DNA from: CAZTZY01 sp964617765
GTDB lineage: Bacteria > Pseudomonadota > Gammaproteobacteria > Pseudomonadales > DT-91
DNA: 64,000 nucleotides
Assembly (NCBI GenBank): GCA_964617765.1
Contig: CAZTZY010000001.1
Span: 30,078 to 94,077 of the forward strand
Direction of reading: 5' to 3'
Shown here in pieces: positions 1 to 8,953 of the stretch. The first letter of the stretch is position 1, and each line of letters opens with the position of its first letter. Position numbers and translations under genes: made by a program. The notes under the pieces were generated by a model. The model was not told where the DNA came from. It searched no databases and was given only the letters and a program-made list of their open reading frames with translations.

Positions 1-867
1 CTCATGATGCTCACGATGATAATATCTAAATAAATCTGAACTAAACTGTCTTAATATCCAAGGGACATTTCTGGAGTTAGAGTTCTTTTTCAAGTCCCCA
101 GACGTGTCACTCCAATTGTGATCCATAATATCCATAAACTTTAGAATAGCAGGAAATGTTGTATACATTGGCAACAGCCAAAAAAGCAAAAACAAATTCC
201 AGCTATCACTCAAATACAATAAAAACACAATCACGATATAACCAGCCCATCGAAACAATAATTCTTGATTCATTTCTTTATCGCCTGCGACAGGCAACAA
301 TAAACGTAAATGATTATAACGATGCTTAATAAATTCCTTACCCCCGGGGAAAACATAATCTTGCTTAAACTTGAAAAACCCATAAAACGAGCCAAAAACA
401 GCATTAAGCATAGCCTTTAGAATATCGACCCGACTAAAAGGTTTTATATTTTCCCCTGTGCATACCCTTTGTAAATAATTAGGATCTTGCTCCGTCATCA
501 AATAACGATGGTGTAATCGATGTACTCGACGCCACTGCACATAAGAAAAAACTTCGACATGATGGAAAAATGGGATAATACAAAAAACGAGGGAAAAATA
601 TTTATTAGCCTTTGCTCCTTTGAAAAACTTGTAGTGCGCTGCCTCATGATTTATTTCATAAATACTGGCTTGCCGTGCTCCAATAACAAAGAGGCCAATA
701 ATAATGACCAGAGGATGAGGATTAAAATGATACAGGATGGGAAATATAATAATCTGGATTAATGTACGTGAAAATATATAAAAACCTTGCCAATATGAAA
801 TAAGCTGCAGCTCTTTAACAGTTTCAAGAACTTCACGACTATATAATGTTGAGCTTGTTTTTTTCAT
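1..867 (-). CDS. Fatty acid desaturase, membrane di-iron type (3' end outside window)
   Basis: The reading frame is open from an ATG at 867 to the window edge (289 codons, no stop), so the C-terminus is missing. It has hydrophobic segments and the histidine boxes of membrane fatty acid desaturases: NHEAAH near residue 77, HRLHH near residue 120, and the beginning of a third box, REHHE, at the very edge. Family members are integral membrane di-iron enzymes that put a double bond into an acyl chain, or hydroxylate or otherwise modify it. The start lies 29 bases inside the preceding di-iron protein gene, so the two are probably translationally coupled. It is the last visible gene of a five-gene operon. 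The substrate cannot be read from the sequence. Family assignment is firm; acyl-CoA, acyl-lipid or carotenoid specificity is open. Confidence 0.85.
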   Translation of the reverse strand, partial: MKKTSSTLYSREVLETVKELQLISYWQGFYIFSRTLIQIIIFPILYHFNPHPLVIIIGLFVIGARQASIYEINHEAAHYKFFKGAKANKYFSLVFCIIPFFHHVEVFSYVQWRRVHRLHHRYLMTEQDPNYLQRVCTGENIKPFSRVDILKAMLNAVFGSFYGFFKFKQDYVFPGGKEFIKHRYNHLRLLLPVAGDKEMNQELLFRWAGYIVIVFLLYLSDSWNLFLLFWLLPMYTTFPAILKFMDIMDHNWSDTSGDLKKNSNSRNVPWILRQFSSDLFRYYHREHHE

Positions 868-1498
868 ACCACTTTAAATATATCTCGGACCTTTTCAATC
901 GATCATTAATGCCATCTAAAACACTCGAGTAATGCCGCTCATTACTAGCGATAAGCGGTAACACTAAATCATCCAGGGCTTTCATCGAATGTACAGATTC
1001 GCAGGCACTATGTAAAACCATAAATTCAATATCTGATTTTGGAATCTGAAAACGTTGTAACCCTTCTATCAGCTGATCATAGCGTTTTCCCGCCATCCGT
1101 TCTGTTGCAAAAAAACCACCACAAAAAAAGCCAAATTCTTTTTCGCTCACACATTCAGGTGTAAACGTGTAATTAAGTGCTTTTAATTTTTCATGATCAA
1201 CAGCCGTATCAATGTCTACAGTTTCCATCAAATTTATCATCATGGTTTTAAATAATTCAGAGTGGCCTCTTTCTTCAGCGATATGATGTTTGATTTCAGG
1301 AAGCAAAAAATCAGGAGTTTTTGCCAACCAGCGTTCAATATAATCCCTAAATGCCGGCTGCATACTGTCCCAGTATAAAAAGGTAACTATCTCCTTCAAT
1401 GTAGCCTGCGTCTCAAGATAACGATAGAGCTGGCTATTGTGAGCATAGGAGGATTCTACCAGATTCGTAAATTCATTTTTTATATCTGAAAGCTTCAT
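839..1498 (-). CDS. Haem-oxygenase-like di-iron (HDO) family protein
   Basis: A 219-residue, all-helical, soluble-looking protein. It has the spaced carboxylate/histidine pattern of the iron-containing haem-oxygenase-fold family (TenA/CADD/UndA-like): EERGHSELF near residues 85-93, a mid-protein FATERMAGKRY segment, and HSACESVHS near 165-173. Characterised relatives oxidatively fragment or desaturate small substrates, for example UndA (lauric acid to 1-undecene) and BesC (a chlorinated lysine). Its ATG overlaps the stop of the upstream FG-GAP/UnbV gene by four bases (ATGA). The desaturase start lies inside its 3' end. The operon context with a desaturase makes a fatty acid or acyl derivative a reasonable guess for the substrate, but this is inference. 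The ligand assignment is by motif only. Confidence 0.7.
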   Translation of the reverse strand: MKLSDIKNEFTNLVESSYAHNSQLYRYLETQATLKEIVTFLYWDSMQPAFRDYIERWLAKTPDFLLPEIKHHIAEERGHSELFKTMMINLMETVDIDTAVDHEKLKALNYTFTPECVSEKEFGFFCGGFFATERMAGKRYDQLIEGLQRFQIPKSDIEFMVLHSACESVHSMKALDDLVLPLIASNERHYSSVLDGINDRLKRSEIYLKWYEKNKLNII

Positions 1499-3717
1499 GG
1501 TGAATGATGGTGCACATGATCTGTCGCATCAGTATTTTCAAAATTAAGTATGTTCAAATCCAAATATCTCGGCGTTACATTACCTTCCTTGATATAGACG
1601 ATTTTATTCATATTAATATCATTATAAACTTCTGGCTGCAGATCACCTCTCCAGGTAATAGATATGGATTCTATTGAAAAAGCATTACCCAAACCAATTT
1701 GGGCCTGTAATGGATTAGCGCCAAACGTACTGCCATGGTCAACCACCCTATAAATTTCCTTTAAACCTTCGTAAGTTTTGACCAAAATTTTAATTTTTGC
1801 ACCAATAGCAGATCTATTTGCATTGACACCTTCAAGGCGCAATGTAATCCATCTGTTAGTATTTCCGGGATTTTGGTACAAGGCCGGGAAAAATTTATCT
1901 CCAGGAAATCCACCTCCAAATTGCGCCGCAATATCCTGATCACCATCGTTATCAACATCAGCAAAGGCAATACCATGGCCTTTCTGCAAATTACCTACAC
2001 CTGCAGAAATAGTAGCATCTACGAATCTCTTGCCATTGATGTTCAAAAATAATCTATTCGGTTCAATCTGATCAAATGCCACACCCCCTGTACCCATATA
2101 AATATCCAAGAATCCATCATTATTCACATCACCGAAATTAATTCCCATTGTAGGCAAATACATATCCAATCCCATAAGCCCAGTCACATCCCAGAAAATT
2201 CCATAACCTAAATTATGGAATAATTTCATCGTCTCACCATTTACATGCTTCCCATTCAATTGCTGGGCATACTGAACACCCTGGGAATAAGCGTCAAAAC
2301 TGGCAACAAATAAATCCTGCCAGCCATCATTATCATAATCAAAAAACCAGGTTCCAAATGAAAATTGTGGCTGACTGATATCGACACCTAAATCCATTCG
2401 AATAAATCCTTTCCCTTTATCATTCAAATAAAATTCGTTATAACTAGGCGAGTAAGACAAGAACAAATCAAGCCAGCCATCATTATTAACATCGCCCCAT
2501 GCTGCGGATTTGCAACGTTTATCATTTTGCCCAACAACTCCCATCCCTAACGTTTTAATAAAATGTCCCTTATCATTTTTGAATAATTCCGGTGAACTCA
2601 ATTCGTTACAAACGAATAAATCTACCCACCCGTCATTGTTATAATCACCCCAGATAGAAGCCAATGTGAAATTTCTCCCGGTGCGCAATCCCACTTCATT
2701 TGTTACATCCTTAAACTTCCCATCACCATTATTTTGGTAAAGCTCATTAAAATTGATTGGCAAATTAATCAGGTAGCTATCATTCTCCCAGCCACCGCTA
2801 GACATATATAAATCAAGATCACCATCATTATCGTAATCAGCTGAAATAATCCCGATACTATTTTTTACTTGATCGACGCCAGAATCTAACGTTTTATCAA
2901 TATATGATCCATTACCATCACTTTCAAAATATATAACAGGATCACAAAAACCCAGCGATGAAAACATAATATCCAGATAGCCGTCCCCATTGAAATCATC
3001 AACAGCAACCCCTCCCGCCTCCTGGGAATATGCCTGCAAACCTAAAAGTCCTGCAACATCTCTGAATCTCGCTATATATCCAGAAGATTTAAATAATGAG
3101 GGTTGCAAAAGATACTCGGCGGGAACTCCTTCAGGATATGTACCGAGCGTTTGATGTGCAATATTCAACAACCACACGATGGATTCATCGGGTCCGTATA
3201 TCTGCAAATACTCCATGAAGGTTTTAATAGCCGCAGTCGATCCGTACTTATCTTTATGCATTGCATTTTGCGACAACGGAAAAATACAACTATCCGAATT
3301 ATGATTTTCCACACAGTTTTTCAATTCCCCCAATCGAAACTCATATATCCCTTTTGTACGTAAAAGTTCTTTTTTTATAGCTGCAGTTTCTTCATTTTCA
3401 GGCATTTTTTTTATCATGTCATAAGCGTTATTAATTTCCAAAACACCCTTATATATTGTTGTTTCTTCGTACATATAAGCCTGAGCTTTTTGTAATGCAA
3501 CCTCAATTTTTTCAGGATTATTACTAACATCCGATCCTGATACATCAAGAAGTGTTAATTTTTTATCTAACTCCAGTATTCGAGAATTTGTACAGTTCTT
3601 AACCGCCTCACAACGATCATTATTTTTTTCTGAATATACAACACAGTCACTAACAAGAAAGGCAAATGCATTAGTACTTATACATATTAAAAATAGGGCT
3701 TTTATACATTTCGACAT
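1495..3717 (-). CDS. Secreted FG-GAP/VCBS propeller protein with ASPIC/UnbV domain (CRTAC1 family)
   Basis: 740 residues. A signal peptide covers about residues 1-20. A helical, TPR-like section to about 210 carries the family signature LLNIAHQTLGTYPEGVP. Seven FG-GAP/VCBS calcium-binding repeats follow (DFNGDGYLD, DYDNDGDLD, DYNNDGWVD and similar) between about 225 and 600. An ASPIC/UnbV domain at about 625-715 starts NRWITLRLEG. The C-terminus is His-rich (DHVHHHSP). Such proteins are exported and form calcium-stabilised beta-propellers; their biochemical role is not established. The ATG directly follows the stop of the 45-residue ORF, with CAGG eight bases upstream, and the stop overlaps the next start by four bases. 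It is a clear paralogue of the 17314-19701 protein on the other side of the ebo cluster. Confidence 0.85.
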   Translation of the reverse strand: MSKCIKALFLICISTNAFAFLVSDCVVYSEKNNDRCEAVKNCTNSRILELDKKLTLLDVSGSDVSNNPEKIEVALQKAQAYMYEETTIYKGVLEINNAYDMIKKMPENEETAAIKKELLRTKGIYEFRLGELKNCVENHNSDSCIFPLSQNAMHKDKYGSTAAIKTFMEYLQIYGPDESIVWLLNIAHQTLGTYPEGVPAEYLLQPSLFKSSGYIARFRDVAGLLGLQAYSQEAGGVAVDDFNGDGYLDIMFSSLGFCDPVIYFESDGNGSYIDKTLDSGVDQVKNSIGIISADYDNDGDLDLYMSSGGWENDSYLINLPINFNELYQNNGDGKFKDVTNEVGLRTGRNFTLASIWGDYNNDGWVDLFVCNELSSPELFKNDKGHFIKTLGMGVVGQNDKRCKSAAWGDVNNDGWLDLFLSYSPSYNEFYLNDKGKGFIRMDLGVDISQPQFSFGTWFFDYDNDGWQDLFVASFDAYSQGVQYAQQLNGKHVNGETMKLFHNLGYGIFWDVTGLMGLDMYLPTMGINFGDVNNDGFLDIYMGTGGVAFDQIEPNRLFLNINGKRFVDATISAGVGNLQKGHGIAFADVDNDGDQDIAAQFGGGFPGDKFFPALYQNPGNTNRWITLRLEGVNANRSAIGAKIKILVKTYEGLKEIYRVVDHGSTFGANPLQAQIGLGNAFSIESISITWRGDLQPEVYNDINMNKIVYIKEGNVTPRYLDLNILNFENTDATDHVHHHSP

Positions 3718-3855
3718 TCATTCAACCTGTTTTTTTTCTGAAAATCTTTTATACAAAAATTTTATTATTTCCAGAATAATGGAAATAATAAAAGGCCAAT
3801 AAAATAATCCTATAACATTTAACCTGTGCATTTCATTTATCAAATAATCAAGCAT
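3718..3855 (-). CDS. Small single-pass membrane protein (45 aa), unknown function
   Basis: A short open frame exactly fills the gap between the methyltransferase and the FG-GAP/UnbV gene. Its ATG at 3855 overlaps the methyltransferase stop by eight bases, and its TGA (3720-3718) is directly followed by the ATG of the next gene. The peptide starts MLDYLINEMHRLNV, continues with a hydrophobic stretch of about 20 residues (roughly 14-33), and ends in a basic tail (KFLYKRFSEKKQVE), as expected for a small inner-membrane protein. Its neighbours are coupled on both sides, which argues that it is translated. No family was recognised. An alternative is that the stretch is only a spacer that keeps ribosomes moving along the message. 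Confidence 0.55.
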   Translation of the reverse strand: MLDYLINEMHRLNVIGLFYWPFIISIILEIIKFLYKRFSEKKQVE

Positions 3856-4534
3856 TTTTAAACCATCGCTTCCACATAGCCAATTTCATTAATGGGATAA
3901 ACATTGGTGTTCTTTTTTGATAATCGACATATTGCTGACCAAATTGCTTAACAAGTTTTCGTTCTTCTATTGGCAATCCGATCATTAAATATAGAATAAT
4001 TAAAATATAGACAATTAAACCACCCATACTATTTATTCCAGGGAGCAACATCATCAACAAGGCAAAATATAATGGATGCCTGACAATACTATAAAAATAA
4101 TTTGTTTTTAAATTATAGGTAATTTCAACATTTTTATTTTTTATGATACGCAACATCAGAAATATACCTCGTACCATTTGTTTGATGCCTGAGTAATACA
4201 GAAAATCTATCTGCACAAGAACCAATACAAAACACCAGTAACCCACTTGTGATATATAACCTATTGCGGTTTGAGTATGCTGATCAAATGAAAATAATTG
4301 TTGCTGTGGAATATGCTCATAAATAAATGGCATTGCTATACCAAAATATAATTTGAGTGATATATATACGTAAATAATTCTCCAGAAATACTCTACAAAA
4401 AAATCAGATGTAATTTTGGCCAATAACTCTTTAAAGCTTATCTGGGCGCAGATTGTATGAAAGCTGGCAAATAAACAAAACAATCCTATTGCTTCAAGTA
4501 GTGCCAATCCATTGAACTCTAACCATTCTATCAT
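3848..4534 (-). CDS. Membrane methyltransferase of the isoprenylcysteine/phospholipid methyltransferase (ICMT/PEMT) type
   Basis: 228 residues with about six hydrophobic segments. The C-terminal half holds the ICMT/PEMT signature: RHPLYFALLMMLLPG near residue 153, then GLPIEERKLVKQFG and YVDYQKRTP before the end. The RHP, paired acidic EE and Y-x-x-Y elements form the S-adenosylmethionine site in this superfamily. Bacterial members methylate lipids or small hydrophobic thiols or carboxylates, or are uncharacterised (NnrU-like), so the substrate is unknown. It is the first gene of the operon. AAAGG precedes the ATG at 4534 with good spacing, and the 255-base gap upstream should contain the promoter. 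The stop overlaps the start of the 45-residue ORF. Confidence 0.75.
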   Translation of the reverse strand: MIEWLEFNGLALLEAIGLFCLFASFHTICAQISFKELLAKITSDFFVEYFWRIIYVYISLKLYFGIAMPFIYEHIPQQQLFSFDQHTQTAIGYISQVGYWCFVLVLVQIDFLYYSGIKQMVRGIFLMLRIIKNKNVEITYNLKTNYFYSIVRHPLYFALLMMLLPGINSMGGLIVYILIILYLMIGLPIEERKLVKQFGQQYVDYQKRTPMFIPLMKLAMWKRWFKNA

Positions 4535-4730
4535 TGATTTACCTTTCTCTTATAACCGCAATTACTGATTATATGATTTTATTTGTTAACAGTTTATAAC
4601 GGATCATGCTTTATGTATTGCCCATTTATTGATTACTAAACATCATGGCCAGATTATTTTTTTTACTTATTAACTTTTAAGAACTCACACATCTATATAA
4701 CCTTTAAAGATAAAAACTTTTTCAAAGGCA

Positions 4731-4760
4731 AAAAAAAACGAACCTGACTAAAGGTTCGTT
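4731..4760 (-). terminator. Rho-independent terminator of the 1298-aa surface protein gene
   Basis: A perfect 9-bp inverted repeat (AACGAACCT / AGGTTCGTT, 4737-4760, six-base loop) lies 30 bases past the stop at 4790. Read on the minus strand it is followed by a run of T residues (the A-run at 4731-4738). It separates this gene from the five-gene operon downstream, which therefore needs its own promoter in 4535-4730. No convincing -35/-10 pair stood out there. Confidence 0.85.
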
Positions 4761-4789
4761 CCTAATCTAACGCTATCAACTCTTTGTGC

Positions 4790-7700
4790 TTACTTTTCCA
4801 AATTACCTGTATTTTTAATTCGCTTTAGAGGCAATATTATTCCTATCAGCATTAATAATATCAGGTGGAATGGGTGTAGAAGTCCCACTTTAAAACTGAC
4901 GCCTCCACTGGCAATACAAGTAGTATTTGAATTCGGATATGTCATTACAAAGAAACCTTTCTGTCTGTTTGGATCAACACAAGGATCTATATTATTCAAT
5001 TCCATAGCACCAACATCACAATATTTACCGCTTACATCTGGACGATAATTGCCACGCTGATCTTCGCCTACTGAGGATAGATTTTCACAATCTGCATGAA
5101 TATTCGGAATTCTATCACGCGCATAACTTGCTTCTGTTAATTTAAGAGTAGCAGTATAACCACCATTATCAGCGAGAGTCACATCAAGAATATCAGTCAC
5201 TAAAGCTGCCGGAGCCGTTGCACTGGTACCTCCCACAAAACTATATGGCGTATTTGTACCCGTTATCATGCCTGATACATTATTGAAACCAACAACGTTA
5301 TAGCCTCCATCTGAAATTTTTGACATGTCGGCTATATTGGTTCCAGTAGTCGCTAATGCCGAGTTACCCACCACCAAACTGTTAGCCAGAGTAGCAACTG
5401 CTGTTGCTCCGGAATTGATATTGATCGCTCCACCTCGACCATTAGGTGCCGCGGATGTACCCGCAATATTTTTCACCATCGTGACATACCTGATATCAGC
5501 AGCACTCGGATAAGTTAACGAAGCCAGATCAATCGCTCCACCACTACCAGTGGCAGACAATAAAGAATTTCCAAAGAAGGTTGAGTTCAACACCCAAAGT
5601 TTTCCAGCTGCATGCTGAATCGCTCCGCCATTGGTACCGGCAATATTGGATTCGAATATACTGTTCTGTAACTGGATTTCGGTTACATCCGTGGCCAGAC
5701 CGCTCGAGGCTATTGCTCCACCAGCTCCCGTTGACTCATTTTTCAGGAAGACCGAATCGATTGCCACAAACTTACCGCCTGAAGTAACAGAAACTGCACC
5801 ACCTGTATTGCCCTTATTAAATACAAATTGCGTTCTATCTACTTCAACATAAGAGTTAACAACGCCAATTGCACCGCCACTTGAAGCACCTCTGGCAGCA
5901 TTCAATATTAAATTAGAGATTTTCACGCGTTTAGACGGCAATACTGTTAATGCATTTGCATTCAATATTTGTGCAAGATTGGTTCCCACTACATCGGCTG
6001 CTGATATAACCAGGCCGCGCGAATCAATTACATCATTATTATCTTTATCGCCACTAATAATTGTTACGTTAACTGCACTGCTCGTCTGGCCATAAGTGGC
6101 ACCCGAACTCACAACACCGCTCTCAATATTTACAAACGTATCAATATATGAAGGCACGTAGGATGTTTCGTTACCTGCAAACCCGCCATAGAGACCAACG
6201 CCTGCTTTTAGATTGATGGTAGATGCAGGCCTGTAAACTCCTGATGCAATCCAGACTTCATTGACTCCAGGGCTATTAATTGCTGTTTGTATATTGGCGC
6301 AAGCATTCGCCCAACTCGTACAATCCGCGGTTCCACTGGCTACAGTTTTAACATAGGCAACCACATTGGATTGAACAGTAAATGAAGGTATTGCCAATGT
6401 AGTTGATGTGTTGCCCGCACCATCTACTACTCTAACAGTACAGTTTGAATGAACCCCCACAGCAAGCTCGTTGAATACAATAACGTTAATGCTTGGATCA
6501 GCTAAAGAATTAGTTGTTGTAGAACTACAATCCCCGCCATAAATAATGGTACCCGTTTCACTTGATTTGAATGAGTATTCTGGCGTTTGGTTCGTAGGCG
6601 TTGGAACCGCTGTAATTTGAGTAAGCGTTGGTACAGTTCCATCTTTAACAACATTTAATACTTGAGGAGCAGGGCTATATGAATCGTTACCTGCCTGATT
6701 ATAACTCACTGTACAATTTGACGCCCCGATATTGTCCATTTGGATGGTAGCAGTATTAGTACCTCCAACAGTCTTCGTACAACCGCCACTTACAGTAATT
6801 GTTACACCCAGCGCAGAAGAAGCTGATGCTGCCACATTAAAAGTAGCGTTTTTAATTGCACTGGCAGGTCCGGGAGTTCCCACCGTTATAGATTGAGCAG
6901 TTCTAATTGCCACAACGGTATTGGTAATTTCTGTAGCAGGATCATAAGCAACATTACCCACCTGATTAAACTTCACTTTACAAGCCACAGTACCGCTGGT
7001 TAACTTGATATTAGCAGTTCCACTTCCTCCTGTTTGTATAGCACAACCGTTTAAAACAGAGTCAATTGAAATCGCTACAGCCAAACCGGAATTTGACGTA
7101 GCCGTAACATCAAAAGTACCGTTTAAAGCTATTTGACTTGGGGCTGATTGAGTTACCGTAATAGTTTGTTGCAATAATGTTACCGTTGAATCATTAGTAA
7201 CAGTAGTGGCAGGGTTATAATTGCCATTTCCTGCCTGAGCAAAGCTAACCGTACAAGTACCAATTGTCGATAACACTGTAATCGTAGTCGAACCTGTTGC
7301 CCCACCAGGTGCTGTGCATATAGTTGGTGTAGTTGTAGTTATGGCTACCAGCAAACCTGAACTTGCGGTTGCTGATACAGGGAATGTACTACCCTTGGCT
7401 GCTGTAGCAGGTGCAGCCTGAGTAACCGTAATAGTTTGCGCTGCTTTGTTAATTGTTATGTTTTGCGAAGCCTGTGTAGCAGCATTGTAGTTAGCATTAC
7501 CTGCCTGATCAGCTTTTATGGTACATGTACCTGCCGTCTGAATGGCAACAATATTATTACCAATACCCGTAATGGTACAAACGGGAAGTGTTGAAGATGT
7601 ATAAGTTACCAGAAGGCCGGAATCTGAAGTGGCAGTAGGATTAATCGGGAATGTGCCACCTACAGAATATGTCTGTGCAGCTTGCGCATTGAATGTAATA

Positions 7701-8686
7701 GTCTGGGCAACTGTAGCAGTGGATATAGTGGTAGTGCTGCTCTGCTCGGCTACTGCTGTATACACATAATAGCCACCTGCATTCATACCATCCTGATTGT
7801 AATAAATGTAACAAGGCGCTGAGGTGTTAACAATTGTGATTTTTGCCGTTGTTGTTGTACCAGCAATTGTACTGCTCGCCATACAGCTGCCACCAGTGAG
7901 AGTAGTAATTTGCGGGGCATAGCCTGTAGCACTCGCCACAACATTAAACGTTGCACCATAAGACACAGGACCCACTGGCGCCGCTGTAGTAACTGTCATG
8001 GTTTGGGCTGTCTGAAAAAGAGTGGTGGTAAATTGAGCTGAATTGGCAACCAGATGAATACTGCCGGAAAGTGTCATTACCACCGTACACGTGCCAGGCA
8101 CTTTCCCGTAGGTTACAAGTCCATCCGATGAAACTGAACAACCATTGGTTCCTGAAGCCGACCACGTCTCAGTAGTATTTAAACCTTTAGTGTTGGTTCC
8201 ATTACTATTTGTGGCTGTATAAGCCAATTGAGTACTTACAAGCCCTACAGCAACACTCGCGGCAGGTGCATTTTGTATGGCAACTACCTGATTGATTTTA
8301 ATATAACGGTTTTGGCGCCAGTCACAATCATTCGCATTGGAATGAATTTCAACGTGACAGCGAGTTGTTGCATCCGTTCTCACATCAACGTTTACGTTGG
8401 TTGTAGAATCCCCACACCCACCGCCATTGCTTTGATAATGGTAATTTACGTCATTATTCAGGTAACAACTTCCATCACCGGTAATATCGGTATCAGCACC
8501 GCATTGCCAGTTATAATGGTTATGGGCTTGCACATTACCCATATCGGAGCCTGAGTTAATGCCACATCCATCACATGGGACGCTGTTCCAGTGACCATCA
8601 CATCCCGCATATGCAGAAATACTTCCCCACATTATGGAGAGTATAAAGAATAACTTGATGGCAATCAGACTGTATATTCGGTTCAT
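4790..8686 (-). CDS. Large secreted surface protein: Cys-rich N-domain, five Ig-like repeats, Pmp-type beta-helix, C-terminal hydrophobic anchor
   Basis: 1298 residues. A signal peptide (about 1-27, ending SISAYA) leads into a Cys-rich domain (28-135) that ends RYIKINQVV and is shared with the giant protein at 33291-40319. Five repeats of about 90 residues (227-678) share a Q-[ST]-I-T-V start and a QAGNxxYxPA end, typical of bacterial Ig-like adhesin repeats. From about 782 a TADCTSWANAC...YRPASTINLK entry leads into a right-handed beta-helix with GGAI and FxxN motifs, as in choice-of-anchor-Q/polymorphic membrane proteins. CDVGAMELNN is followed by a hydrophobic tail and basic residues (LLMLIGIILPLKRIK), which resembles a C-terminal sorting signal. 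AAAGGT precedes the ATG. It is probably a monocistronic adhesin or surface-layer-type protein. Confidence 0.8.
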   Translation of the reverse strand: MNRIYSLIAIKLFFILSIMWGSISAYAGCDGHWNSVPCDGCGINSGSDMGNVQAHNHYNWQCGADTDITGDGSCYLNNDVNYHYQSNGGGCGDSTTNVNVDVRTDATTRCHVEIHSNANDCDWRQNRYIKINQVVAIQNAPAASVAVGLVSTQLAYTATNSNGTNTKGLNTTETWSASGTNGCSVSSDGLVTYGKVPGTCTVVMTLSGSIHLVANSAQFTTTLFQTAQTMTVTTAAPVGPVSYGATFNVVASATGYAPQITTLTGGSCMASSTIAGTTTTAKITIVNTSAPCYIYYNQDGMNAGGYYVYTAVAEQSSTTTISTATVAQTITFNAQAAQTYSVGGTFPINPTATSDSGLLVTYTSSTLPVCTITGIGNNIVAIQTAGTCTIKADQAGNANYNAATQASQNITINKAAQTITVTQAAPATAAKGSTFPVSATASSGLLVAITTTTPTICTAPGGATGSTTITVLSTIGTCTVSFAQAGNGNYNPATTVTNDSTVTLLQQTITVTQSAPSQIALNGTFDVTATSNSGLAVAISIDSVLNGCAIQTGGSGTANIKLTSGTVACKVKFNQVGNVAYDPATEITNTVVAIRTAQSITVGTPGPASAIKNATFNVAASASSALGVTITVSGGCTKTVGGTNTATIQMDNIGASNCTVSYNQAGNDSYSPAPQVLNVVKDGTVPTLTQITAVPTPTNQTPEYSFKSSETGTIIYGGDCSSTTTNSLADPSINVIVFNELAVGVHSNCTVRVVDGAGNTSTTLAIPSFTVQSNVVAYVKTVASGTADCTSWANACANIQTAINSPGVNEVWIASGVYRPASTINLKAGVGLYGGFAGNETSYVPSYIDTFVNIESGVVSSGATYGQTSSAVNVTIISGDKDNNDVIDSRGLVISAADVVGTNLAQILNANALTVLPSKRVKISNLILNAARGASSGGAIGVVNSYVEVDRTQFVFNKGNTGGAVSVTSGGKFVAIDSVFLKNESTGAGGAIASSGLATDVTEIQLQNSIFESNIAGTNGGAIQHAAGKLWVLNSTFFGNSLLSATGSGGAIDLASLTYPSAADIRYVTMVKNIAGTSAAPNGRGGAININSGATAVATLANSLVVGNSALATTGTNIADMSKISDGGYNVVGFNNVSGMITGTNTPYSFVGGTSATAPAALVTDILDVTLADNGGYTATLKLTEASYARDRIPNIHADCENLSSVGEDQRGNYRPDVSGKYCDVGAMELNNIDPCVDPNRQKGFFVMTYPNSNTTCIASGGVSFKVGLLHPFHLILLMLIGIILPLKRIKNTGNLEK
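6653..8008 (-). repeat. Five tandem repeats of about 90 codons (Ig-like domains) inside the surface protein gene
   Basis: These encode residues 227-678 of the 1298-residue protein. Each unit runs from AQTITV/LQQTITV to a C-x-[VI]-x-[FYA]-x-QAGNxxYxPA ending. The units have diverged from one another rather than being identical copies, so expansion is not recent. Conserved cysteines in each unit suggest disulfides and folding outside the cytoplasm. Confidence 0.75.
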
Positions 8687-8953
8687 TATTATTATTACCT
8701 TTAAAATTCAGATCGGATGTTAATTCATTTCCAGACCAATACACGAAATAACCCCTATATGTATAAAAATACACCAAGAACTCGTTTTTATCAAAGATCA
8801 AAAGGGAATAAAAGAAATACAAACGACTGTGGAATTGAATATCCACCCATAAAAATATTTAGAACATTCTGCCTCTTCAAGTAGTATTTGGTACACCTTT
8901 ACTTGCATCAAGATTCAAAACAAGATTATTAATGATATTAAAAATGTATCAAC

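Noticed and set aside
520..762. Plus-strand 80-codon frame
   Set aside because: It lies opposite the desaturase histidine boxes, has no ribosome site and no recognisable protein features.
2080..3010. Regular recurrence of CCATCATTATTATAATC-like 15- to 20-base words, resembling a short DNA repeat array
   Set aside because: These are the reverse complement of codons for the D-x-[DN]-x-DG-x-x-D calcium loops of FG-GAP repeats. Spacing follows the protein blades and units are not identical, so this is neither CRISPR nor a DNA repeat. The same pattern recurs at 18030-19250, 20140-21250 and 24000-25130.
8598..8846. Minus-strand 82-codon frame overlapping the start of the 1298-residue gene
   Set aside because: It is out of frame with the signal peptide, has no ribosome site and covers what should be the promoter and leader of that gene.
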